This document shows, in pieces, positions 35,728-43,674 of a DNA stretch of 64,000 nucleotides. The notes under the pieces were generated by a model. The model was not told where the DNA came from. It did no database searches and saw only the letters and a program-made list of their open reading frames with translations. The stretch is from NCBI GenBank assembly GCA_003576905.1, contig QEVG01000001.1, positions 124,001 through 188,000 of the forward strand, written 5' to 3'. The position numbers were made by a program, and so were the translations under genes. The number at the start of each line of letters is the position of its first letter. Position 1 is the first letter of the stretch. This DNA is from Planctomycetota bacterium. GTDB taxonomy: Bacteria; Planctomycetota; Phycisphaerae; UBA1845; UTPLA1.

Positions 35728-37143
35728 TTACTTCACCTCGTTTACCGCCGGCATCTTCCATGTGCCGTCGATGATCGACTCCTTCGGCCAATAAAACCGA
35801 AACATCGGAACAAACCGCCCCTTTGGAGCCGGCAGCCAGTTGGATTCCTTGTCCGCGCCGGGCGACTCACTCTGAAGGTAAAGGTCGGTGGAGCCGTCAG
35901 GATTGGTCTTCAGCGAGTTTCGCGCGCTCAGCGTGTAGCGATTCAAGGGATTATCCACGAAGAAGAATTGCTCGTCATACATGGTGAGCGACCAGAAACC
36001 ATTGACCGGCGGCAGATTCCCCTTGTCGAAGTGGATCACGTATTTCTTCGAGCCGTCGTAGGGCTGCCCCGCGGCGGATACCTCGCTGGTAGGATAAATA
36101 GCGTCCTCCGGGCGATTGGCCCCCAGGCCGATGGCCGTGATGAAGGCGCGCTGGAGATACTCCGTCCCGTAGATTCCGGTTTTCGTGGAGAACAGCCAGC
36201 CGTTCACGTCCTTGTTGGCGCCCGCCGCGATGCCCGCCTTGGCCCAGCCCATGATCTTCTCAACGCCATACTGCGGGACGGCCATCAGCGCCTGCCTGAC
36301 GGCGGGCTCAAAACGGCCAAGGTCGAACGGCTTGCCGGGAACGATGCCGATCCGGGCCATCTTCGCGAGCATCGGGGCGTCCGCCGCGGCGGGCGGGTTG
36401 TCCTTCATCAGGGTGGCCAGCAGATTGAAGTAGTCCGGTGCGCTGAGCCGGTTGACCTGATCGCGCACGGGAGTTTTCATGTCGATACCCGGGTCAACTG
36501 TTCCCGCCGACGGGTTGTAGGGCTTGTCATAATTGCTGAGCGGCGCGAGGCAGATGGCATCCTGCATCTTATGAACAGCCGCATAGTCCTCCGGTGTCCC
36601 CGTGCAATAGATTCGTCCCAGCAGCCACACGATGCTTGTCGGCGACTTGTACTCTGTCACGCCCGCAGGGAGCGTGCCCTTCCAGCCGGGACCGGTGATC
36701 GCATATTTCTGCGGGCCGGTGCCGGTGGTTCGCTTGCCGGGCACCTGGAAGACATTGGTCCAGCCATCGAGCATCGGGAAAAGGTAATAGCGGTCGTTCG
36801 CATCGGGCAGACTCAACACCCAGGGTTCCTTGCCGACATCGATCCAGGCCGTGGTGTAGAGCGTGTCCGCGTTCGGCGCGGTGACATCCCTGAAGGCCGC
36901 CGTCGGATATGCGCGCATCCGGATAAGATGCCCCATGGGTGCCCGCGTTCCCTCCGGACGCACGACGTTGGTCATCACGCGCCGGGTGTATTCCATCGTC
37001 ACCAGCGGATAGCCGTAGATGTAGGCGTCAACACCGAGCTGCTGCGCTTCAGCCGGAGCGATCTCTGCACCACCGGCACTGGTTGATGCAATGGCGCCCA
37101 TGAGCGCAGCGCCGATGATGAGTAGTGTGCTTGCGAGTTTCAT
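35728..37143 (-). CDS. Exported DUF1254/DUF1214 protein
   Basis: The start is ATG 37143 (MKLASTLLIIGAALMG), with GGGAG 7 bases upstream; the open frame runs further but without a signal. The 471-residue protein has a signal peptide (about residues 1-25), then the DUF1254 domain (about 30-180: DAYIYGYPLVTMEYTR, APNADTLYTTAWIDV, DRYYLFPMLDGWTNVF) and the DUF1214 domain (about 330-460: GFWSLTMYDEQFFFVDNPLNRYTLSARN). These two domains often occur together in exported proteins of unknown biochemical function. The gene stands alone; its likely promoter region is 37144-37613. Confidence 0.9.
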   Translation of the reverse strand: MKLASTLLIIGAALMGAIASTSAGGAEIAPAEAQQLGVDAYIYGYPLVTMEYTRRVMTNVVRPEGTRAPMGHLIRMRAYPTAAFRDVTAPNADTLYTTAWIDVGKEPWVLSLPDANDRYYLFPMLDGWTNVFQVPGKRTTGTGPQKYAITGPGWKGTLPAGVTEYKSPTSIVWLLGRIYCTGTPEDYAAVHKMQDAICLAPLSNYDKPYNPSAGTVDPGIDMKTPVRDQVNRLSAPDYFNLLATLMKDNPPAAADAPMLAKMARIGIVPGKPFDLGRFEPAVRQALMAVPQYGVEKIMGWAKAGIAAGANKDVNGWLFSTKTGIYGTEYLQRAFITAIGLGANRPEDAIYPTSEVSAAGQPYDGSKKYVIHFDKGNLPPVNGFWSLTMYDEQFFFVDNPLNRYTLSARNSLKTNPDGSTDLYLQSESPGADKESNWLPAPKGRFVPMFRFYWPKESIIDGTWKMPAVNEVK

Positions 37144-37613
37144 GTGAGTGCTCCCTTCAGAAATGCCTGGTTCGCTTGCCGTCGTAAGCCCGTGGCGCCT
37201 GGGATGAGCGGTGCCCTCGTCAGAAACTGATGCGCGATGCACCAAACGGACAGTGCAATCCCGCTCCTGGGCGTCTGACCAACGACCATGGACAATCAGT
37301 GTTCATGGCGGTTCGGATTCTGTCAATGAGGCATTAAAGTCCCTCATTATTTGTGGACATCCGGATAAGGGGTAATAGGACCCCCAAGGACCAGACCGTG
37401 AAGGACGCGAGACAGCAGAGAAATTTGCCCAGGAATTCAATCTGGATGCGATTCGGTTGAGTGATCGTGCGGACACGACGACCTGCAACGCCGCGGCGGG
37501 GCGAAGCAAGGACTAATGGAACTTCGCAGAAAAGTCCGCGAGAGCATTTCTACCCGCCGGCCTCCTTGCCGCATGTTTGCCGCAGGTGTCCCGCCTTTCC
37601 CGGCCGGGTGTTT
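37144..37613. other. Intergenic region with a possible promoter and operator of the DUF1254 gene
   Basis: No gene is convincing in these 470 bases. On the minus strand TTGACA (37326-37321) is followed after 17 bases by AACACT (37303-37298), a weak -10. A 7-bp inverted repeat AATGAGG/CCTCATT (37325-37331 and 37342-37348) touches the -35 element, so it could be a repressor site. Both are tentative. Confidence 0.35.
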
Positions 37614-39485
37614 TCAGCCGCCCAGGACGGCATCGACGTACGGCTGAATGTCCTCGCCGTTAAACAGACCGTCAGGCGTCACGTCCGCGCGGACCGTCGT
37701 GCAGAACCCGCCCGACTTGCCGAGCAGAATCTCCACGAAGAATGCCACGTCAGCGGCATCGACACTGCCGTCGCCGTTGATGTCTCCCGCCAGCGGGTTC
37801 TCCTGGTCGTTCGGGCAGCCCGGCGTCCCCTTGACGAGCGCGCTGGCTTCCCAGTTCGCCGGCATGTCGGGCAGAGAATCCGGCACGATCCGCTCCAGCG
37901 AGTAGCCTATCCCGTCGGCCGGCGGCGGCCAGGGCAGCCGATCGAGGTACGAAAGCGAATCCACGATCACATAGGGCACGAACACCTCGGGCGGAGCCTG
38001 CGGCGTGTCCGGCTTGGCGATCGAAACTGTCTCTCCCCCGTTGCTCAGCTGCCCGGTGTACGGGCCGACAATGGCCACGGATTCGTCGAGGCCGTAGTTC
38101 ATGCGGAAGTCGGCGAGCTTGGCCGGCTCCGCGATCGGGTCGAAACTGACCACGAGCAGAAATCCGCGCGGCGGGACCGTCGTCCCGATCGGGAAGGTGT
38201 AGTTCACGCCGTCGGAAATCCGCCACGCGTGAATCTCGCCCGGGTCCGGGAAGAAGGTGTACAGGTCGACCGGCGCGTCGCTGAAGTTGTGCAGCTCGAT
38301 GAACTCGTGATCGATGTTGTCAACGCCCGGCGTCAGGTCCGGCGGGTGGTACATGATCTCATTGATGACCACGGGACCGATGCGCGGCTCCGAGTTCGCC
38401 GCCCCCTCGGTAACGCTCTCCAGTTGATAGACCGGCCCGGTGCCGTTGGGGTATCGCCCGAAGGAGACGCCGTTCTCAATTGCGCCGAACTTGATGTAGT
38501 CGCGGCCACCTGTCAGGACGCCATTCGAATCCGCCACCGAGAGCACGACGTCATCGCCCGTGGCGGAATTGAGCCCGAAGCCGAACTGGGACTGATAAAG
38601 CACGAGATAGCCATTGCCCGGAACGATCGTTCCGTCGGGGATTTCATACATTTGAAGATCGTTGAGGCTGTCGGAGAGATACCAGCCGCTGATGTCGATC
38701 GGATCCGGCGTCATGTTGTAAAGCTCAATGAAATCCTCCTGCGGAGGATCGGTATGGGTCAGCACTTCGTTGATCACGACGGTCGTTAGCTGGCTGAACG
38801 GAACGACGCTTCGCAGGACAGAAAAACTCTGCGTCGCCGCGCCGCCGCTCCACGTGTTCGGGAGACCGAAGGTGCTCGATGCGCCATCGTTGTACGCGGA
38901 AAGCGGCGTGATCGAGGGGCTGGGATCGGCCTCCAGCTTGCAGACCTCGTTGTTTCCGACTCCGCTCGTCGGACGAATCCCCTCGCCGGCGGGGCCAAAG
39001 CGCACCGTATTGAACTGGTCTTTGATCGTGATCTGCCAGTTGTCGTTATTTACGAAGAAATTGGCGGCCGTGATATATGTCCCATCGGTGGCGGCGTTTG
39101 CCCGAACGTTTAGCCACCATTTGCCGAGAACGGGCTGGTAATCGTCCACATTCGCCGAGAGGTCTTCCGAGACCGTGATGATCGTCCCGCTTCGCAGGTC
39201 GGCCCAGACTTCATGCTGGGTCAGCGCCAGCACCTGCGCGCCGCCGCCTGAGCTGTCCGTCAGCGTGAACGTCCAGCCGCGCATGTCGAGGTGATCGGTG
39301 ATCACCACAAGTTCAAACCAGTCCCCGCCGTTACCAGGCACGATCCCCCAGAATGGGTCCGACGCGCCGTTCTGGAGGACCTGGGTATCGCTCACCGCGT
39401 TGTATTCGTTGAGAATGACGTCTGCCGCCCGCGCGGGAACAGCGCAGGCGATAAGAATCGCCGTGGATCGAAGGATTGATTTCAT
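37614..39485 (-). CDS. Secreted lamin-tail domain protein with C-terminal dockerin-like EF-hands
   Basis: The start ATG 39485 (MKSILRSTAILIACAVPARA) gives 623 residues with a signal peptide ending near ARA. Three Ig-like lamin-tail (LTD) units are recognised by VILNEYNAVS, VVINEVLTHTDPPQEDFIELYN and VVINEIMYHPPDLTPG...HEFIELHN. The end carries two dockerin-like loops, GDINGDGSVDAADVAFF and ADVTPDGLFNGEDIQPY, as seen in the protein at 6162-8309. LTD proteins are common in planctomycete secretomes, sometimes beside CotH-type kinases. Here the gene follows the VTC-DUF4956-HlyD cassette on the same strand, 77 bases downstream, so it may be cargo or partner of that system. Confidence 0.82.
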   Translation of the reverse strand: MKSILRSTAILIACAVPARAADVILNEYNAVSDTQVLQNGASDPFWGIVPGNGGDWFELVVITDHLDMRGWTFTLTDSSGGGAQVLALTQHEVWADLRSGTIITVSEDLSANVDDYQPVLGKWWLNVRANAATDGTYITAANFFVNNDNWQITIKDQFNTVRFGPAGEGIRPTSGVGNNEVCKLEADPSPSITPLSAYNDGASSTFGLPNTWSGGAATQSFSVLRSVVPFSQLTTVVINEVLTHTDPPQEDFIELYNMTPDPIDISGWYLSDSLNDLQMYEIPDGTIVPGNGYLVLYQSQFGFGLNSATGDDVVLSVADSNGVLTGGRDYIKFGAIENGVSFGRYPNGTGPVYQLESVTEGAANSEPRIGPVVINEIMYHPPDLTPGVDNIDHEFIELHNFSDAPVDLYTFFPDPGEIHAWRISDGVNYTFPIGTTVPPRGFLLVVSFDPIAEPAKLADFRMNYGLDESVAIVGPYTGQLSNGGETVSIAKPDTPQAPPEVFVPYVIVDSLSYLDRLPWPPPADGIGYSLERIVPDSLPDMPANWEASALVKGTPGCPNDQENPLAGDINGDGSVDAADVAFFVEILLGKSGGFCTTVRADVTPDGLFNGEDIQPYVDAVLGG

Positions 39486-39562
39486 GGCTTGGACCCTCTC
39501 CTCTCCCTCTGGCACTCTTTCTATTCCGGCTCGGAGGCATTATACCGCGGTGAAGTGTGGAT

Positions 39563-40723
39563 TCATCGCGTGAACACGAGGGAAACCGCCTCGCCGGGCA
39601 GGAGCGATTCATCCTTGACGCTCACGACCACCTCCCGACCCCACGAGGGCCAGTTGGGCAGCCGGCGGTAGCGAATCGGAACCTCTCGGACCGCGTCGGA
39701 AACGCTGGTGACCTCCCCGACAAGCCTTCTCGGCCCCTCCGGGCCGGGCGCCGTCGGGTACAGACTGACCGTTTCGCCCACCGAAACGACCGTAGCCTTG
39801 TTTTCCGGGAGATATGCAACGATTCGCTGGGTACCGACCGGGGAGATTACCACGAGGGGGTCCCCCCCCTGCACGCGATCCCCGCTCTGGACGAACACCG
39901 CAGTCACCTGGCCGTGAATCGGAGACCTAAGCACACGTTGATCGATACGAAACGTCAATTCCTCGATCTCGCGCTCCCGCACGTCAACGGCAAGGCGAAT
40001 GGGTCTGAGAACAGCCTCGTAGTCGACCGGCACTTCCAGCTTGTTGTTGAAGTTGTACCAGCGCTTGTCGGCGTCCACGAACGCCTTCAACATGCGATCG
40101 ATGTTACGCTCGTTGCTCTCGATCCGGGCACGTACCGCCTCCACTTCGGTTTCATAGTTGTTCAGCTCCCGGAAGCCCGCGTTTTCGGTTTTGTAAAGGC
40201 GCTGAAGTATCTCGTGTTCGATCAACATGCCGGTGAGACGCGACTGATCGGATGCCTGCGTGACCAGCGCGGAGAGATACTGAATATGCGCCGACTCTCG
40301 ATCGGTCAGATACCGCCGGGCCAGGTCGGCCGCGTTGATCTCGACGTTGGTCTGATCAAGATTCAGCTTGATGCGCTCGGACTCCACCTCGTTCTGCAGC
40401 CGCTCAAGGTCCTTTGAAAGGGTAATCAGGTGCAGACGGTCCTCGCGGTCGTCCATGCGAACCAGCACGTCTCCCGGCTCGACAAACTCGTGCAGCTTTG
40501 CCCCAAGATTGCGTACCAGTCCGGGCTCCACGTTGGTCATCGTTATCGAGAGATCTTCGGCGTAGCCGATCACCGAGCCCGTGGAGAATCTGCGCGGATA
40601 GAGGCTCAGGGCCGCCGCAACAGCCCCGATCCAAAGGGCAGCCGGTATGAGCGCCTTCAATCCTCGCTTGATGTTCATGCCTGCCCACCAGCCCGTCGAA
40701 CCCACCCGGGACAGATATACCAT
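39563..40723 (-). CDS. HlyD-family membrane fusion protein in the VTC/DUF4956 cassette
   Basis: ATG 40723 begins 3 bases after the DUF4956 stop; ATG 40678 (MNIKRGLKA) is an alternative. The 386-residue protein has one N-terminal membrane span (about residues 22-42), a first lipoyl half (SITMTNVEPGLVRNLGAKLHEFVEPGD), a long coiled-coil region (about 100-255), and a second half with LRSPIHGQVTAVFVQSGDRVQGGDPL. It belongs to the HlyD/EmrA adaptor family. No ABC or RND transporter is adjacent, so the partner in the inner membrane is probably the DUF4956 protein itself. Confidence 0.8.
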   Translation of the reverse strand: MVYLSRVGSTGWWAGMNIKRGLKALIPAALWIGAVAAALSLYPRRFSTGSVIGYAEDLSITMTNVEPGLVRNLGAKLHEFVEPGDVLVRMDDREDRLHLITLSKDLERLQNEVESERIKLNLDQTNVEINAADLARRYLTDRESAHIQYLSALVTQASDQSRLTGMLIEHEILQRLYKTENAGFRELNNYETEVEAVRARIESNERNIDRMLKAFVDADKRWYNFNNKLEVPVDYEAVLRPIRLAVDVREREIEELTFRIDQRVLRSPIHGQVTAVFVQSGDRVQGGDPLVVISPVGTQRIVAYLPENKATVVSVGETVSLYPTAPGPEGPRRLVGEVTSVSDAVREVPIRYRRLPNWPSWGREVVVSVKDESLLPGEAVSLVFTR

Positions 40724-40726
40724 CGG

Positions 40727-41440
40727 TCAGGAAACTTCCTCGCGCTCAGGGTCCACGAGGAGGTTAACGAAGCGAACCGGCCCGGACGTCCGAAGGGCGT
40801 TCACGAGTGCCGGTGCGTTGTCAGGATTTCGCAATCGCACCTTATAGACGCATTGATAGACCCGTCCGCCCTGAGGGTCCATCGCCGGGCCCTCATCCAT
40901 CGACACCAGTGTCTGCTTTCGGCAGAAGCCCCGCATCAGCCGCGACATCGCCGACTGGTCGAAGCCGTCCGCGTCAACCTGCATGCGAAGGACACTGTCC
41001 ATCGAACGCCAGCCGCCAAAACCGGTCTTGTGCAGATACCACGCGATACTGTTCGCCCCAAGCGACCCGATGAGGGCCACGAGGGCATAGCCCATCCCCG
41101 CCGCCATGCCGCAGACCAGACAAAGCAGGACGTACACGTTGTCACGGGCATCGCGCACGACCGTTCGGAATCGGATGATGGCCAGGCCGCCCAGCAGTCC
41201 GAATGCGGCCAGGGGAGCCGTCATGATGAGCATGATGCTCATGGCCGATATCATCGTGATAAGCACGAGCGCCTGCGTAAACGTCCTCGAGTACGAAACG
41301 CCGCGGTGCGTCCACTTGTAAAACCAGGCATTCAACTGGCCGACAATGAAGGCGATCAGCATGCCGTAAACCAACGCGCCTGCCGACAGCGTCTGCCCGC
41401 TTTGAAGCGTCTGCATCAGGTTGTCGAGCATCTCGGTCAT
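40727..41440 (-). CDS. DUF4956-family membrane protein
   Basis: This 237-residue protein overlaps the VTC gene by four bases (ATGA). It has four hydrophobic segments in its first half (VYGMLIAFIVGQLNAWF, ALVLITMISAMSIMLIM, LAAFGLLGGLAIIRFRTVVRDARDNVYVLLCLVCG) and then a ferredoxin-like cytoplasmic domain. The IRFRTVVRDARDNVYVLL motif marks the DUF4956 family, which is typically encoded beside VTC-type polyphosphate polymerases and CotH kinases. Its role is unknown; a membrane channel or regulator of the polymerase is a common guess from gene neighbourhood. Confidence 0.88.
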   Translation of the reverse strand: MTEMLDNLMQTLQSGQTLSAGALVYGMLIAFIVGQLNAWFYKWTHRGVSYSRTFTQALVLITMISAMSIMLIMTAPLAAFGLLGGLAIIRFRTVVRDARDNVYVLLCLVCGMAAGMGYALVALIGSLGANSIAWYLHKTGFGGWRSMDSVLRMQVDADGFDQSAMSRLMRGFCRKQTLVSMDEGPAMDPQGGRVYQCVYKVRLRNPDNAPALVNALRTSGPVRFVNLLVDPEREEVS

Positions 41441-42201
41441 ACGTAGCGCGCCTCCTCAAGAGGCTGAAACAAACCGTTCGCGGCCTGGGAGCACATGAGG
41501 TACTTGCAAATTCCGCGCCGCACGAGGTCGGATTTCTCGAGAAGGTTCTCGACCCAGTCCGGGTAGGTATCCGTGAACTTGATTTCGAGGATCACCCCTT
41601 GCAGGCGAAGCGGCCACCACACCTCGCGGATTGACTGACCCGTGGTGTCCAGGACCCCGTAGCGAAGACTCCGGTCGAGGCTGACCCGAACGCGCTGGCC
41701 AAAATCGCTCTCGTACGCCTCTCTCTCATAGTGTACCGAAATGACCGGTTGGGCCTGAAGCCGCTGGCGGAGAAACATGAACTTGGTGATGTTCTTTCGG
41801 GAGCGGTCGTCGATCTGCGACTCCGATTCCGCGCCGAGAAAGTTATTCCAGAAGGCCTCGGGAACGGCCGGACCGCTTAACCTCACCCGAGTCTTGTAAA
41901 CGACCCCGTTAAGCTTGCGCTTCACCTCAAAGAACGTCGGAAGCCCGTCCATGGGCTGGTTGAACTCCCGATAAGTCCGAACCCGTAGCTTGTAACGATC
42001 GGCGCGGCGCTCCACGACGGATCGGGCGAGCACGAAGTCAGGAGAATCGAGGTACACCGAGTGAATTGGATAACGGTAGCCGGGACGTCCCACGCAATAT
42101 GCATCGAAGCGCAGGTTGGCGCGGCAGTAGCGGGTAATCCGCTCCGCCGTCCCCTCATCGACAATGAATTTGACCTCGTAGCGCTGCCACGCGGTCTGCA
42201 T
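41437..42201 (-). CDS. VTC-domain polyphosphate polymerase-like protein
   Basis: This 254-residue protein is a VTC domain: RYEVKFIVDEGTAERI at the start, YPIHSVYLDSPDF, RADRYKLRVRTYRE (basic residues binding phosphates), FFEVKRKLNGVVYKTRVRL and VILEIKFTD near the end. In yeast Vtc4 this tunnel fold makes polyphosphate from ATP. Key basic and acidic positions (K/R in LRVRTY, E and K in FEVKRK, E in LEIKFTD) are kept, so activity is plausible. It is the first gene of a cassette with DUF4956 and HlyD proteins and has a candidate OmpR/PhoB-family binding site about 185-215 bases upstream. Confidence 0.88.
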   Translation of the reverse strand: MQTAWQRYEVKFIVDEGTAERITRYCRANLRFDAYCVGRPGYRYPIHSVYLDSPDFVLARSVVERRADRYKLRVRTYREFNQPMDGLPTFFEVKRKLNGVVYKTRVRLSGPAVPEAFWNNFLGAESESQIDDRSRKNITKFMFLRQRLQAQPVISVHYEREAYESDFGQRVRVSLDRSLRYGVLDTTGQSIREVWWPLRLQGVILEIKFTDTYPDWVENLLEKSDLVRRGICKYLMCSQAANGLFQPLEEARYV

Positions 42202-42385
42202 CGTTATCCGGCTTCCTTAATTGGGGCCGTTGTGCCCGGAAGCCGCCTCCGCCGGCAAAAAACCAATGCCTTCATCGGGACAGTCTGTCCGCGCTCGCGT
42301 CACGCCTGGCTGGCTTCGAGATTTGTGCCGACGGCCCGAAAGGCGAACTGCGAGCACACAAACTGCGCCCGAGGTGACATGACAT

Positions 42386-42414
42386 CTTAACGATTTCTTA
42401 ACTGCGACTTCAAC
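42386..42414. promoter_or_regulatory. Three-fold 11-bp direct repeat, candidate Pho-type (OmpR/PhoB-family) binding site
   Basis: CTTAAC occurs at 42386 and 42397 and CTTCAAC begins at 42408, an exact 11-bp period. Tandem half-sites one helical turn apart are the usual binding mode of OmpR/PhoB-family regulators; cyanobacterial Pho boxes use CTTAACCT-type repeats with this spacing. The gene downstream encodes a polyphosphate polymerase, which fits phosphate control. Confidence 0.5.
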
Positions 42415-42489
42415 GGAAATCCGTTTCAAAAAGGTCTGAAATCTTGCCTCGGTGGGAGTTGAATGCGCGAATGTGCAAAAAGAGCGCAC

Positions 42490-42526
42490 CCCGAAAAAAC
42501 GCGTGAAAAAATCGCGTTTTCTCGGG
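42490..42526 (-). terminator. Inverted repeat, possible queG terminator
   Basis: 14-base arms (42490-42503 and 42513-42526, one mismatch) flank a 9-base spacer. On the minus strand the hairpin lies 134 bases after the queG stop. No T-run follows the stem, so it could equally be a regulatory palindrome for the VTC cassette. Confidence 0.35.
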
Positions 42527-42659
42527 CTTCAACGCCAATATTTCCCTTGGAAGTATAGCACTCTTATTCCCGGTCTTCGGTCCTATCGATTACGACAGGG
42601 ATGCATGCATGGGCGGTGGATACACGTTCACCAACCCGCCCGAAGCTGCCCAATCAGGG

Positions 42660-43628
42660 TCACTCGTTCGGGTGATCCGGTGTTTCAGGTCGCGCATTCA
42701 GGCGTGCTAGATCGGCGTTACGCTTCCACATTCCAATCCGTGCACGTGCCACGGCGCGGCCCACCGTAAACGCCTCATAGCCCTCCTGATCCCATGCACG
42801 GATCGATTCGAGCTCGGGGCGAGCGGCATCCGCCCCCCGGGGCTTGAACCCGGATTCGTTCGTTTCCGGGACACGCTGATTGAACGGGCACACCTGCTGG
42901 CAGATGTCGCATCCGAAGACCCAGTCCCCCAGCTTCGTCGCGAGCTCGGGTTCCAGTTCTCCCCGATGCTCGATAGTCAGATAGGAAATGCACCGGCGCG
43001 GGTCCATCTCATATGCCGCCGGGAATGCCCCGGTCGGACATGCGTCGAGGCAGCGCGTGCACGCCCCACAATGATCCGTCTCGGGAGGATCGGGAGCTAT
43101 CGCCAGGCTCGTGATTACTTCACCGAGCAAAAAGTACGATCCGAGCTCCCGATTGAGGACAAGGGTGTTTTTGCCGATCCATCCAATCCCGGCCATCGCG
43201 GCCAGTTCGCGCTCCGTGATGGCCGATGTATCGACACAAACCTTAGAGTCAAACGACTGACCCAGGCGCTCCTGAATCCGCGCAACGAGGCGACCCAGCT
43301 TCTCGCGAAGGTTGGCGTGGTAGTCGTCTCCCCACGCGTACATCGCAACTCGGCCGCGGGGTCGATCGTCGGAAACCTTCGGCTCCTTCTGAAAGTAGTT
43401 CACCCCCGTGACAATCACGCTGCTTGCCCACGGCAGCCAGGCCCGGACGTCAATACGGGATCGCAGATGCCGGTAGAGATAGCCCATCCGACCGGCGCGC
43501 TTCTCTGCGAGCCAATTACGCAGGAAGTCGGGATGACGAATCGGCCCCGCTGACGCGATGCCGCAGAGATCGAAACCAAGTTCGGAGGCCGCGGCCTTGA
43601 CCAGCTCTGACAGGCGCTCGGGCGTCAT
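42660..43628 (-). CDS. queG: Epoxyqueuosine reductase QueG
   Basis: The start is ATG 43628 (MTPERLSELVKAAASELG), giving 322 residues. QueG reduces epoxyqueuosine to queuosine in tRNA with a cobalamin and two [4Fe-4S] clusters. GFDLCGIASAGP at the start, VCVDTSAITERELAAMAGIGWIGKNTLVLNRELGSYFLLGEV, and the ferredoxin-like cluster motifs CGACTRCLDACPTGAF and CISYLTIEHRGELE, followed by FGCDICQQVCPFN, are diagnostic. The usual C-terminal HEAT-like tail is shorter than in E. coli. It follows the pgi-like gene with a 46-base gap. No queA or tgt is nearby. Confidence 0.93.
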   Translation of the reverse strand: MTPERLSELVKAAASELGFDLCGIASAGPIRHPDFLRNWLAEKRAGRMGYLYRHLRSRIDVRAWLPWASSVIVTGVNYFQKEPKVSDDRPRGRVAMYAWGDDYHANLREKLGRLVARIQERLGQSFDSKVCVDTSAITERELAAMAGIGWIGKNTLVLNRELGSYFLLGEVITSLAIAPDPPETDHCGACTRCLDACPTGAFPAAYEMDPRRCISYLTIEHRGELEPELATKLGDWVFGCDICQQVCPFNQRVPETNESGFKPRGADAARPELESIRAWDQEGYEAFTVGRAVARARIGMWKRNADLARLNARPETPDHPNE

Positions 43629-43674
43629 GGGACTTGTGCAACAGGCGACTCGGCGGACCAGTCGCTCAATGCCG

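Larger units (their letters stand above)
42202..42659. other. Leader region of the VTC cassette
   Basis: The 458 bases between queG and the VTC cassette (both minus strand) contain the 11-bp direct repeats at 42386-42414 and the inverted repeat at 42490-42526. No small gene is convincing. Confidence 0.55.
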
